Source: Candidatus Zixiibacteriota bacterium (lineage in GTDB: Bacteria; Zixibacteria; MSB-5A5; GN15; FEB-12). Taken from it: a stretch of 14,391 nt of DNA. Shown here piece after piece: positions 5,709 to 13,631 of this stretch. The stretch covers positions 1 through 14,391 of the forward strand of contig JACZYS010000001.1 of assembly GCA_022570975.1 (NCBI GenBank). The letters run 5' to 3'. Both the position numbers and the translations under genes were made by a program. Numbering within the stretch: the first letter of the stretch is position 1; each line of letters begins with the position of its first letter. The notes beneath the pieces are model-generated. The model searched no databases. It was not told the DNA's origin and saw nothing but the letters and a program-made list of their open reading frames with translations.

Positions 5709-8700
5709 ATGATAAGAAAAATTTGTTTTTTACTTTTAGCGATTTTAATTTTCCTGCCGTTTGATGGAAATACAAGAGAAACATATTTCGGAAAAAACAA
5801 GGTCAGGTATAAAGATTTTGAATGGAGTTATATTCAGACCAAGAGATTTGATATCCATTTTTATGAAGATGCATATCAGACCGCAAAATTCACCTCAACC
5901 GTTTTAGAATCCTCTTACGTTGAAATTTGCCGGGAGCTCAATTATAAGATTCAAAAAAGAATCCCGGTTTTTATTTACAATTCCCATAATGATTTTCAAC
6001 AGACCAACATAATATCATCGTTAATCAGCGAAGGCGTTGGGGGATTTACAGAGGCTTTTAAGAACAGAATTGTCGTTCCTTTTAATGGTTCATATGAAGA
6101 TATGCGCCACGTACTTCATCATGAGCTGACTCACGCCGTGATTTATGATATGATATATGGGAATCTTTTCTCATCACTTTTGTCCAAACGCAGGCTTTTT
6201 AATCTGCCGCTATGGTACGCCGAGGGATTCGCTGAATATTCATCAAGACATGGCTGGGATTATTTTGCTGATATGTTTGTCAGGGATGCAACTGTAAACA
6301 ATTATCTTGCTCCGCCTGAATACCTGGGCGGGTTTTTGGCCTACAAAGAAGGACAGGCGCTGGTAAAATTTATTGCTGATGAATATGGCGAAGACAAACT
6401 TGGGATGATCCTTCAAAAAGGGAAAATCCATCTCACCATTGGAAAGGCCATACAGCAGTCTCTTGGAATTAGTATGAAGAAGCTGTGGAAGGACTTTTCC
6501 AAAGAAATGAAAAGAAGATACTGGCCGGAGATTGCTATAAGAAAAGAAGTAGAAGAAATTGCCAAAAAACTTACAAAGGCCAGAGAAGATGGCTCATATT
6601 TTAATGTCAAACCGGAATTTTCCCCCGAAGGCGAAAGTATTGCTTTCTTCACCGATAAATCAGATTATACGGAAATCGTTCTAATGTCTGCTGAAACAGG
6701 GCAAATTACAAAAAGAATAATAAAATCTCAGCGGTCGGCAGATCTTGAATCGCTGCATTCTTTTGTATCCGGTCTCTCATTCTCCCCCGATGGACAAGCA
6801 ATAGTTTTTGTGGCAAAATCAAAAGGGAAAGAAGCTCTTTATTTTCATAAAATTTCAAAGAACAAAACATATCTCAAAAAGATATTTGATTATTACAACA
6901 TAATCTCGCCGGTCTGGTCACCGGACGGCAAAAAGATTGCATTTTCTGCCTTGAGTGGGACAAATAGAGATATATTTGTTTATGATATTGAAAAAGACCT
7001 GGTAACTCAGATTACCGATGACCAGTTTGACGACCTATATCCGAGCTGGATGCCTCAATCAGACCGTTTAATATTTTCTTCTGACCGGTATCACCCTCAG
7101 AATACAAACCAATATACAAACTCCAGTCTCTATTATGTTGAAGGAGCATATCGTCCGGGAGGATTTGAATACGGAGTATATAACCTCTTTGAAGTAAATC
7201 TCTCAAACAATGAGATTAAACATCTGAAAGTTGGGTCCGGTCATAACAAATATCCGAGAGTATCCCCGGATGGTAAGAAAGTAGCATTTATTTCCAATAG
7301 AAATGGTATTGATAATATCTATGTCGCCTACACTGATACTGCTCGCTATTTTGCTCTGACAGACATAATCTCCGGTGTTCATTCTTTGTCCTGGGGGCCA
7401 GACTCTGACCAACTGACTTTTTCTGCTTTTAGCCAGGGTTCATTTGACATCTATATTCTGGAGGAGCTTGTACCGGTTGGAGATAATGGCATGTTGAGCC
7501 CGACAGATTTTATTTTGGGAAAATATGACCTCTTAAAAGATGCCGAATCGATTGATAGTTTGGACAATGATGAAACAAATGATTCATTAAAGATTGAAGA
7601 ACTGGTCACATCAGACAGCGCGGCTAAATCTGACACTTTGTTGCTGGCAGCTACAGATTCTGATACCGGCGACAGTCTCACTTCAACTGAGGCAGAAGAT
7701 TCTGTAATAACTGAGACCGGAATTTATGACGAAGGTTACGTATTTGTAGCCGAGGATAAACCGCAAGAAAGAGACTCTCTATTCATTGATATTGAAGATG
7801 ACCCTGCAGGCGGTACAGCTGTTTTTCTACCCATGGAAGAGCCAGCTTATTTTGATTCAATTGCACCTCCCCTTGAGAACGGAGAATTCAAAATAAATGA
7901 GTACAAAACAAAATTTACTCCGGATTATGCCGGGGGTGGGTTCAGCTATGATACATTTTTTGGATTAAGGGGTCAGACATATTTTGTTTTTTCAGATTAT
8001 CTGGGGAATCATCAGCTTTATCTGGCAACCGATCTGGTCAATACAATTGATCAGTCAAATTTGCAGATTTTCTACTTTTATAAAAGAATGAGAACAACTA
8101 TTGGCGGTGGATTTTTTCATACCAAGAATTTTTATCTGGATTTTGACCAAGTATTTTTTTCTGACAGATATTACGGCTTTCAACTCTTAGCCAGCAGGCC
8201 ATTTTCAACATTCAGCAGGGTGGAATTAACAATATCGCAGTCTTTCATTGATAGGCAGTATATTTCTTATCCAAGCAATTACACTGGCCCATTTAAGGCA
8301 GACAGAAATGACAAAGTAACTACATTTGATTTTTCATATGTAACTGACAATATCCTCTGGGGTTTAACCGGTCCGGTAAACGGAAAAAGAACCAAGATTA
8401 CTTTCACCAAAAGTGTAAACTTAATTGGTTCAAACGAAATTGAATTCAGTGCAATAGAGTTTGATTTCCGCAAATACTGGCATTTCAATAAATCATATTC
8501 TGTAGCATTACGTTTTTCTGGTGGTCATTCATCCGGCAGAACTCCAAGACTTTATTATCTCGGAGGAACAACCAACTGGATTGGTACAACTTCGTTAGAC
8601 CCAAAAATATATGAAGTGGAGAATCTTTATTTTCATACCAATGTGACTCCTTTGCGAGGCGTTGATTTTTATGGAATAAACGGCTCTCGTTATGGATTGT

Positions 8701-9008
8701 TTAATTTTGAATTCCGTTATCCGATGATAGACTATTTTGTTATGAGATTTCCTCTTCGCCTGGCCTTAAGCCGTGTGGCAGGAGCAATTTTCTATGATAT
8801 GGGAGCAGTCTGGAACGGAGATAATTTCAAAGGGGCCGAAACCGTCAATGGCCAGACAAGATTAAAGGATATAAAAACAGGATTTGGGTTTGGGATGAGA
8901 GCCAATCTTGGATTTCTTGTTCTTAGATATGACTTGGCCTGGTCAACTGACTTTTATGATGTTTCTGATAAACCGAGACATTATTTTTCTTTGGGAGCGG
9001 ATTTTTAG
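5709..9008 (+). CDS. Exported gluzincin-like peptidase, TolB-type propeller and BamA-type barrel fusion
   Basis: A 1099-residue envelope protein in three parts. A signal peptide (about 1-22) precedes a peptidase-MA-like domain with a zinc motif HELTH at 138-142 and a likely third ligand Glu172 in WYAEGFAEY. Residues about 300-585 contain six PD40/TolB-like blades, seen as repeated SPDGKKIAF-type motifs near 305, 359, 404, 449, 519 and 564. A long acidic Ser/Asp/Thr-rich linker (about 605-735) leads to a C-terminal beta-barrel (about 736-1099) of the Omp85/bacterial surface antigen type, ending in Phe as outer-membrane proteins usually do. AAAGGA lies 7 nt before the ATG. The likely site is the outer membrane, with peptidase and propeller in the periplasm. 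Whether it processes, secretes or assembles a substrate is unknown. It follows murA by 65 bp. Confidence 0.9.
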   Translation: MIRKICFLLLAILIFLPFDGNTRETYFGKNKVRYKDFEWSYIQTKRFDIHFYEDAYQTAKFTSTVLESSYVEICRELNYKIQKRIPVFIYNSHNDFQQTNIISSLISEGVGGFTEAFKNRIVVPFNGSYEDMRHVLHHELTHAVIYDMIYGNLFSSLLSKRRLFNLPLWYAEGFAEYSSRHGWDYFADMFVRDATVNNYLAPPEYLGGFLAYKEGQALVKFIADEYGEDKLGMILQKGKIHLTIGKAIQQSLGISMKKLWKDFSKEMKRRYWPEIAIRKEVEEIAKKLTKAREDGSYFNVKPEFSPEGESIAFFTDKSDYTEIVLMSAETGQITKRIIKSQRSADLESLHSFVSGLSFSPDGQAIVFVAKSKGKEALYFHKISKNKTYLKKIFDYYNIISPVWSPDGKKIAFSALSGTNRDIFVYDIEKDLVTQITDDQFDDLYPSWMPQSDRLIFSSDRYHPQNTNQYTNSSLYYVEGAYRPGGFEYGVYNLFEVNLSNNEIKHLKVGSGHNKYPRVSPDGKKVAFISNRNGIDNIYVAYTDTARYFALTDIISGVHSLSWGPDSDQLTFSAFSQGSFDIYILEELVPVGDNGMLSPTDFILGKYDLLKDAESIDSLDNDETNDSLKIEELVTSDSAAKSDTLLLAATDSDTGDSLTSTEAEDSVITETGIYDEGYVFVAEDKPQERDSLFIDIEDDPAGGTAVFLPMEEPAYFDSIAPPLENGEFKINEYKTKFTPDYAGGGFSYDTFFGLRGQTYFVFSDYLGNHQLYLATDLVNTIDQSNLQIFYFYKRMRTTIGGGFFHTKNFYLDFDQVFFSDRYYGFQLLASRPFSTFSRVELTISQSFIDRQYISYPSNYTGPFKADRNDKVTTFDFSYVTDNILWGLTGPVNGKRTKITFTKSVNLIGSNEIEFSAIEFDFRKYWHFNKSYSVALRFSGGHSSGRTPRLYYLGGTTNWIGTTSLDPKIYEVENLYFHTNVTPLRGVDFYGINGSRYGLFNFEFRYPMIDYFVMRFPLRLALSRVAGAIFYDMGAVWNGDNFKGAETVNGQTRLKDIKTGFGFGMRANLGFLVLRYDLAWSTDFYDVSDKPRHYFSLGADF

Positions 9009-9029
9009 GATTACAAAAAAACAGGAAAG

Positions 9030-9061
9030 AAAAAACCCGCTTGATCTAAGCGGGTTTTTTT
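9030..9061. terminator. Bidirectional Rho-independent terminator between convergent genes
   Basis: Stem CCCGCTT/AAGCGGG (9036-9042 and 9048-9054) with a 5-nt loop, flanked by an A run on the left and a T run on the right. It works in both directions: 22 nt after the stop of the peptidase/barrel gene on the plus strand, and just past the end of the histone-H1-like gene on the minus strand. Confidence 0.92.
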
Positions 9062-9076
9062 ATAAAAAAATTGTAA

Positions 9077-9487
9077 TTAGCGTTTTCTCTTTTTAGCACG
9101 TTTTCTCTTAGCTGCTTTTTTCTTTGGAGCAGCTTTTCTTTTAGCCGGTTTTCTCTTGGCAGCTTTTCTTTTAGCCGGTTTTCTCTTGGCGGCTTTTCTC
9201 TTCGCCGGTCTTCTCCGAGCTGCTTTTCTCCTTGGAGCGGCTTTTTTCTTGGCTGCTTTTCTCACAGGTTTTTTCAAACCAAGTGAACGAGCCTTTGCGG
9301 CAACAGAACCAACTGACCTACGCAATTTTCTTGCGATAACTTTGTTGGTGTTACTCCTGTACATTTTTCTCAGAGTACCAACATCAGCTACTGACCAGAG
9401 CTTTGCTCCTTTTCTTGTTTTAGAAGGTTTTTTTCTTGCTGCCTTCTTTGTCGCTTTCTTCTTCGACGATTTTCTTGCTTTTCGCAT
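9077..9487 (-). CDS. Histone H1-like basic protein with SANT/Myb-like core
   Basis: A 136-residue, extremely basic protein, probably nucleoid-associated. Residues 1-28 are a Lys/Arg/Ala tail. Residues about 29-72 (LWSVADVGTLRKMY, then NKVIARKLRRSVGSVAAKARSLGLKK) match the bacterial SANT/Myb-like helical motif in which a Trp-anchored first helix is followed by IAxxLxRSxxSVxxKAxxLGL. Residues 73-136 are a Lys/Arg/Pro/Ala tail like eukaryotic H1 and bacterial AlgP/Hc1 tails, built on a 10-residue AAKRKPAKRK-type repeat. GGAGGAA (9494-9500) sits 6 nt before the ATG, a strong ribosome binding site suited to an abundant protein. The likely promoter is at 9564-9592. DNA binding is inferred from charge and motif. 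The core gives it more sequence structure than simple H1-tail proteins. Confidence 0.85.
   Translation of the reverse strand: MRKARKSSKKKATKKAARKKPSKTRKGAKLWSVADVGTLRKMYRSNTNKVIARKLRRSVGSVAAKARSLGLKKPVRKAAKKKAAPRRKAARRRPAKRKAAKRKPAKRKAAKRKPAKRKAAPKKKAAKRKRAKKRKR
9131..9220. repeat. Three tandem 30-bp repeats inside the H1-like gene
   Basis: Two copies (9131-9160 and 9161-9190) are identical and a third (9191-9220) is diverged. Each encodes ten residues of the Lys/Arg/Pro/Ala tail. Repeats of this kind expand and contract by slippage, so tail length probably varies between strains. They could also be miscounted in an assembly. Confidence 0.85.
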
Positions 9488-9563
9488 TTACACTTCCTCC
9501 ATCAGTTTATTATGTTCGCTCATTAAGAACGGATATTTAAATTTTATGTCAAGAAAAAAACAT

Positions 9564-9592
9564 TTAATAAAAACAAATTATTTTATTGTCAA
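9564..9592 (-). promoter_or_regulatory. Probable sigma70 promoter of the H1-like gene
   Basis: On the minus strand: TTGACA (9587-9592), a 17-bp spacer, then TATTAA (9564-9569, four of six matches). A second exact TTGACA lies at 9547-9552 with a poorer -10 (TCTTAA, 9524-9529), so there may be two overlapping promoters. The DNA between is very AT-rich. Confidence 0.5.
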
Positions 9593-9602
9593 GTGTAAGA
9601 AA

Positions 9603-9635
9603 ATATAAAGATGATAATCAATGACCATAATCATC
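9603..9635 (-). terminator. Possible weak terminator of the Lon-like gene
   Basis: An imperfect hairpin (GATGATAAT against ATAATCATC, one mismatch, 9610-9635) lies about 50 nt past the stop codon of the Lon-like gene. In the minus direction it is followed by a U-rich tail (CUUUAUAUUUU). The stem is AT-rich, so termination may be leaky and the H1-like gene could receive some read-through. Confidence 0.35.
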
Positions 9636-9683
9636 AGCATGGATGTAACTCATAATTATACTGTGTGCATATTGTGTGGAAAA

Positions 9684-12155
9684 TTATTTTTTGAAATTCT
9701 TATTGTTGTTGTCTGTTTCTTTTCCAAAATTATGTACGGTTAGTGCCATGTTCATAAGAGCTTTGTCAACTTTATCCATCAACGAATCCGGACTGAATTT
9801 CCCTTTTGAATTTCTCTTTCCTGCCGGAACGCCGGTCAATAGTTCTATTCCCTCTAAAATTGTCTTGACCGGATAAATATGAAACTTACCTTTTCTTACT
9901 GCATTTAAAACATCCGGGCGGAGAAGAATGTCACTTACGTTTTGATGAGGTATCAGGACTCCTTGTTTGCCGGTTAATTTTTTGGCGCTGCACACATCAT
10001 AAAACCCTTCAATTTTTTCATTTACACCTCCAATTGGTTGAACCTCACCTTTCTGGTTCATTGAGCCGGTTACAGCCAGTCCCTGTTTTATAGGGATTTT
10101 GGAAAGCGATGAAAGGATGGAATAAATTTCTGTTGAAGAGGCAGAGTCTCCGTCTACACCTGAATAAGATTGCTCAAAAGAGATTGATGCCGTCATCAAG
10201 ATTGGTTTGTCCTGTGCAAACTGTGACCGCAAGTATCCGGATAGTACTAAAACTCCCTTATTGTGGATTGGCCCTGAAAGGTCTGATTCTCTTTCAATAT
10301 TTATTATGCCGGCCCGGCCGAGTGATGTACTGCAGGTTATTCTTACCGGTCGTCCAAAAGAGAATTCACCCGTAGAATAGACAGCCAGACCATTAATTTG
10401 TCCCACCGTTGACCCGGAAGTTGAAACTAAGATTGTATTATTGTCATAGAGTTCCTGTATCTTTGATTCTCGTAAATCTACACGGGAGCGCTTTAGTTGA
10501 ATGGCGTTATAAACATCATTACGAGTAACAAATTTTCTGTTTTTTTGAGAAGCCGAATAAGCAGACTCTCTTATCATGTCACAGATATAGGTGAATTTTG
10601 TGGTCAGTTTTCCTTTTCTACCGGTTAGTTTGATTCCGTATTCTATAATGGCCTGCATACCGCTGATGTCAAAAGCATGCAAGTTTTCTTCACTGACAAC
10701 TTTACTGATAAATTCATAATATTTGTAATGATTTTTTTTATTTGAAACCATTACAGTGTCAAACTCAGCTTTAATTTTAAATATTTTCTTGAAGTCTTCA
10801 TCCATATTCCAGAGAAGATCATATATTCTTGATTCTCCTTTGAGTACAACTTTTATATCAATTGGAATAGGTTCCGGTTTTATACCTGAGCCGGCAAACA
10901 TATTGAAGGGATCATATCCGCTGATTTCAAGCTCCCGGTTAAGCAGGGTCCTTTTCAAGTGAGTCCAGATTCCCGGTTCAATAAGTAAATCCATAGCGTT
11001 AATGACCAGATACCCACCCGAGGCGTTGAGTATTGAACCGGAGGAAATACGAGTGAAGTCTGTTTTCCAGTAGCCAAATCTATCCACAACCCTCTCCAAT
11101 GAGCCAAAGAGTTTCTTATATGAAGGAGATTTCTCATTGATTATTGGAACATTTTCTGTTTCTGAATTATCGAGGATAATATTTACACTGAATTCTTCAA
11201 ATGGTTCTCTTTTTCTGTACGGAGGTGCTTCATCTTCACCCCGACGAGGCCGTGCTTCTCGGAACCTATCCAGATCTTCAAGGAGCGCATTTTGAACTTC
11301 TTCAAGATATATCTGCACTTTTTCCTGCTGAAATCTTTTCTTGATTAAGCTGATTTTGTCTGTGATGAGGGGGGTAACCATTGAGTAATCCAGTTTTTCA
11401 ATAGCATCTTCAAGTTTTGTCGAGAGTTTTTTTGACTCAACCGTTGTAACATCAAATTCTCTTCTCAAACTGTCCCATTTTCTTCTTAGTTCATCCAGCC
11501 GCGACATAGAGAATTTGTTTTCTCTATTTAAATCTTCCAGCTTTTCAAAAGATGCCGGCTCATCATCAACAAGAGGTTGGATTTCATTCCTGGCTCCTCC
11601 ACTGGACTGGATTTGAACCATGACGAACCCGGCCTCTGTGAGTTTGTCTTCAAATTTTCTTATCAAATCTTTTTGACGACTTTCAAATTCTCTTACAATT
11701 CTGCTATTGCGATCTTTATAATCTTCTGACATGAATATTTTGGGAACTACTTTTCTCAAAGAGTTTACCAGATAAGACATGTTTTTCTTGAATTTGGCAC
11801 CGTCTCCTGCAGAAAAAATAAGGGCACGGGGATTATCTGTATTTTTGAAGTTATTTACGTAGCAAATATCTTTTAAATCAACCCTGTCCTGGTGAAGCTG
11901 TTTTAGGAGTAGTTCAATTGTTGTTGTTCTGCCGGTCCCTGAAGGGCCGGTCACAAATATGTTATAACCTTTTGATTTGACGTTCAGGCCGGTCTTTAAA
12001 GATTCAATAGCCCTTTCCTGGCCAATGATATCGCGACATGGTTTGATATCATTGGACGTCTTAACATTTGGGAATTTTGTATTAATTGTATAGTCAATAA
12101 ATTTGCGGTCTATCTCTTTAAGTTTTGACAATTTTAGTTTGGACTTGGCCGGCAT
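9684..12155 (-). CDS. AAA+ Lon-family ATP-dependent protease (AAA_32/Lon_C type)
   Basis: An 823-residue cytosolic protease of the LonB/LonC-like group, which lacks the N-terminal substrate domain of classic Lon. Numbering from the ATG at 12155: Walker A GPSGTGRTT at 70-78, with Arg in place of the usual Lys as is common in this group; a helical, charged insert around 180-300; a GGYLVINAMDLL Walker-B-like segment in the middle; and a C-terminal Lon proteolytic domain. The catalytic dyad is Ser671 (DGDSASS) and Lys714 (GGVNEKIEGF). Their 43-residue spacing equals that of E. coli Ser679/Lys722. The start at 12155 is preferred because GGAG lies 6 nt before it, whereas the in-frame ATG at 12167 (four residues longer) has no ribosome binding site. 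It probably degrades misfolded or regulatory proteins; specific substrates are unknown. Confidence 0.93.
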   Translation of the reverse strand: MPAKSKLKLSKLKEIDRKFIDYTINTKFPNVKTSNDIKPCRDIIGQERAIESLKTGLNVKSKGYNIFVTGPSGTGRTTTIELLLKQLHQDRVDLKDICYVNNFKNTDNPRALIFSAGDGAKFKKNMSYLVNSLRKVVPKIFMSEDYKDRNSRIVREFESRQKDLIRKFEDKLTEAGFVMVQIQSSGGARNEIQPLVDDEPASFEKLEDLNRENKFSMSRLDELRRKWDSLRREFDVTTVESKKLSTKLEDAIEKLDYSMVTPLITDKISLIKKRFQQEKVQIYLEEVQNALLEDLDRFREARPRRGEDEAPPYRKREPFEEFSVNIILDNSETENVPIINEKSPSYKKLFGSLERVVDRFGYWKTDFTRISSGSILNASGGYLVINAMDLLIEPGIWTHLKRTLLNRELEISGYDPFNMFAGSGIKPEPIPIDIKVVLKGESRIYDLLWNMDEDFKKIFKIKAEFDTVMVSNKKNHYKYYEFISKVVSEENLHAFDISGMQAIIEYGIKLTGRKGKLTTKFTYICDMIRESAYSASQKNRKFVTRNDVYNAIQLKRSRVDLRESKIQELYDNNTILVSTSGSTVGQINGLAVYSTGEFSFGRPVRITCSTSLGRAGIINIERESDLSGPIHNKGVLVLSGYLRSQFAQDKPILMTASISFEQSYSGVDGDSASSTEIYSILSSLSKIPIKQGLAVTGSMNQKGEVQPIGGVNEKIEGFYDVCSAKKLTGKQGVLIPHQNVSDILLRPDVLNAVRKGKFHIYPVKTILEGIELLTGVPAGKRNSKGKFSPDSLMDKVDKALMNMALTVHNFGKETDNNNKNFKK

Positions 12156-12167
12156 CAGACTCTCCAT

Positions 12168-12434
12168 CTAGCTAAGAAATAAAGAAAGGTTATCATATAT
12201 TTTGCTTCCATATAGAAGAACAGATTTCAGTCTCAAAAGTCTAATAAAAAAAGAGAAACGGGTAACAGAATCTTTATTGATGACTATCCATTTCTCGATC
12301 TGAAATTCTAATTGAGAAATAATCCATGAAATTATGAATTATGTGAGAAGGTGACCTCTGACTAAATTGTTAACTCACTTCAGATTACTTGGGAATAATT
12401 TGTAAGGTGTTAACTAACAATCACTTGAAAGCTC
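12168..12434. other. Divergent intergenic region, Lon-like gene and tRNA-Glu
   Basis: No gene seen. It must carry the minus-strand promoter of the Lon-like gene; the best -10 candidate is TATGAT (12192-12197 read on the minus strand), but no good -35 is present at 16-18 bp. Two TTAACT-containing direct repeats (around 12368-12380 and 12407-12418) lie just upstream of the tRNA promoter. No heat-shock (CIRCE-type) inverted repeat was seen. Confidence 0.4.
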
Positions 12435-12462
12435 TTGACAAGCATTGAAAGATGCATATAAT
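12435..12462 (+). promoter_or_regulatory. Consensus sigma70 promoter of tRNA-Glu
   Basis: TTGACA (12435-12440), a 16-bp spacer, and TATAAT (12457-12462): both hexamers match the consensus exactly. Transcription should begin near 12469, about 35 nt before the mature tRNA. This is the strong constitutive promoter expected for a stable RNA gene. Confidence 0.9.
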
Positions 12463-12503
12463 GAGTGGGTTACTTTTTTTCGAATTGTATTATTATGAAG
12501 ATC

Positions 12504-12575
12504 GGCGGTATCGTCTAGTGGTTAGGACAGATGGTTCTCATCCATCAAACAGGGGTTCGATTCCCCTTACCGCTA
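12504..12575 (+). tRNA. tRNA-Glu, anticodon CTC
   Basis: A complete 72-nt cloverleaf. Acceptor stem GGCGGTA/TACCGCT (12504-12510, 12568-12574), closed by G1-U72. D arm GTCTAGTGGTTAGGAC (12513-12528), typical of tRNA-Glu. Anticodon stem GATGG/CCATC with loop TTCTCAT, anticodon CTC at 12537-12539, reading GAG. T arm AGGGG-TTCGATT-CCCCT (12551-12567), discriminator A at 12575. CCA is not encoded and must be added. The unit has its own promoter (12435-12462) and terminator (12585-12631). Confidence 0.95.
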
Positions 12576-12584
12576 AATCATCAA

Positions 12585-12631
12585 CGGAGAGTGTCAAACT
12601 ACTTTATTTTGACGCTCTCCGCATTTTTTTT
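12585..12631 (+). terminator. Strong Rho-independent terminator after tRNA-Glu
   Basis: A 14-bp stem with one G-U pair (12585-12598 with 12608-12621), a 9-nt loop, then CA and eight T residues (12624-12631). It closes the tRNA unit on the plus strand. It also lies 29 nt past the stop of the minus-strand response regulator, where the same stem would form, but in that direction it is followed only by a mildly U-rich sequence, so termination there is less certain. Confidence 0.9.
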
Positions 12632-12649
12632 CTCTTAATTCTTAAGCTG

Positions 12650-13381
12650 CTACTTAATTTTCAGAATATTCTTGATAGTGTTTGACAGGTCAGAGTTTCT
12701 GAACGGCTTGGTCAGGTAGGCATCGGCCCCGTGGGAAATGGCATCTTCGTAAGTGCATTGTCCCCCATAGCCGGTTATTAAGACAACCGGAAGATTTTTG
12801 TAGCCTTTTTTAACAGAGATTAACAGTTCTTTTCCAGATATACCGGGCATAATTATATCCGACACGACGGCATCAACAACTTCTTTTTCAAGCAGCTTCA
12901 AAGCTGTTTCTCCGTTTGATGCGGTGACGACCTTAAATTCTTCCAGCTCAAACAAATCTTTTAAGAGGTCAAGTATATATGGGTCATCATCAACCAGCAA
13001 CAGAGTCTTTCTTGACATTGATAAAAGCAAGTCCAGTTTTTCAATAATTTCTTTTTCGTTAGCCGGTTGCTGCATAATTTCTTCTGACTTAATTCGTAGT
13101 TTTTTAATCTCTCTTTTTGAGACCGGAGAATGAGAAACTATTACCAGAGGCATGTTGATGGTTTTTGGATTGGTTTTAAAGAATTCTGAGATTTCCAATG
13201 CTAATTCAGAGAGTCTGTCCATTGCCACCACGGCAGCATCAAATTCATGACCACTATCAATCAACTTTATGGCTTCATCCATTGTATTAACCATTGTGAT
13301 TTCATACTTGTCAGTATCAAACTGGCCAAAAAGCTGATGATTTTGGGAATCTTCTAATCTTAGAAATAGTATTTTCTTCAA
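12650..13381 (-). CDS. Tandem-receiver response regulator without output domain
   Basis: A 243-residue CheY-like protein with two receiver domains. The C-terminal domain (about 125-243) is intact: acidic pair Asp131/Asp132 in LLVDDDP, phosphoacceptor Asp175 in VVSDIIMPG, Thr203 in LITGYGG and Lys225 in LTKPF. The N-terminal domain (1-120) keeps the fold pattern but has Ala53 where the phosphoacceptor should be, Ser83 for the Thr and Gln105 for the Lys, so it is a pseudo-receiver, perhaps for binding a partner. No DNA-binding or enzymatic domain follows, so it likely acts by protein contact or as a phosphorelay intermediate. Start is TTG at 13381, with AAGGA (13389-13393) 7 nt upstream; the alternative internal starts lose the first strand. 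No cognate kinase is in the window. Confidence 0.9.
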   Translation of the reverse strand: MKKILFLRLEDSQNHQLFGQFDTDKYEITMVNTMDEAIKLIDSGHEFDAAVVAMDRLSELALEISEFFKTNPKTINMPLVIVSHSPVSKREIKKLRIKSEEIMQQPANEKEIIEKLDLLLSMSRKTLLLVDDDPYILDLLKDLFELEEFKVVTASNGETALKLLEKEVVDAVVSDIIMPGISGKELLISVKKGYKNLPVVLITGYGGQCTYEDAISHGADAYLTKPFRNSDLSNTIKNILKIK

Positions 13382-13627
13382 TCTAAAATCCTTACCAGCC
13401 CCAAGTTGTTAGTTTCATATTTTCCAAATTTTATAACTTTTTTTTAACTGACAGAAAAAAAAGTATTCCGTAAATTTACTTTAGTTTTTTCGGCAGTTGC
13501 TCTTTTTCGGTTAATGATATGGGGCATAAGGCGATAAAATGTTTGGTTAATTTCAATTATGTATTGATTCTATACAGCAAATTGACCGAATATAGTAGTA
13601 TAGGATTTAGAAAATGAATTGCAGATT
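13382..13627. other. Divergent intergenic region, response regulator and LIM/DA1-like gene
   Basis: 246 bp, AT-rich with several T and A runs. It contains the AAGGA ribosome binding site of the response regulator and a minus-strand TTATAAAAT -10-like element around 13425-13433 without a clear -35. On the plus side, AGGA (13602-13605) precedes a 5-codon ORF (13614-13631) that overlaps the next gene's start. No stable hairpin was recognised. Confidence 0.4.
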
Positions 13628-13631
13628 ATGA
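13614..13631 (+). CDS. Possible 5-codon upstream ORF coupled to the LIM/DA1-like gene
   Basis: ATG-AAT-TGC-AGA-TTA-TGA. The leader peptide is only MNCRL, but AGGA sits 8 nt before its ATG, a proper distance, and its TGA overlaps the next gene's ATG as ATGA. The downstream gene itself has no ribosome binding site, so translation may re-initiate from this ORF. Very short and could be chance. Confidence 0.25.
   Translation: MNCRL

Noticed and set aside
9156..9608. 150-codon plus-strand ORF rich in Ala, Phe and Leu
   Set aside because: It is the complement of the Lys/Arg/Ala-rich H1-like gene, whose composition removes stop codons from the opposite strand. The minus-strand gene has the ribosome binding site and a recognisable core.
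12155..12167. ATG at 12167 as the start of the Lon-like gene
   Set aside because: No ribosome binding site precedes it, whereas GGAG lies 6 nt before the ATG at 12155. The difference is only four residues and cannot be settled from sequence alone.
12452..12685. 77-codon plus-strand ORF across the tRNA region
   Set aside because: It contains the tRNA-Glu gene and its terminator, so it is a chance frame.
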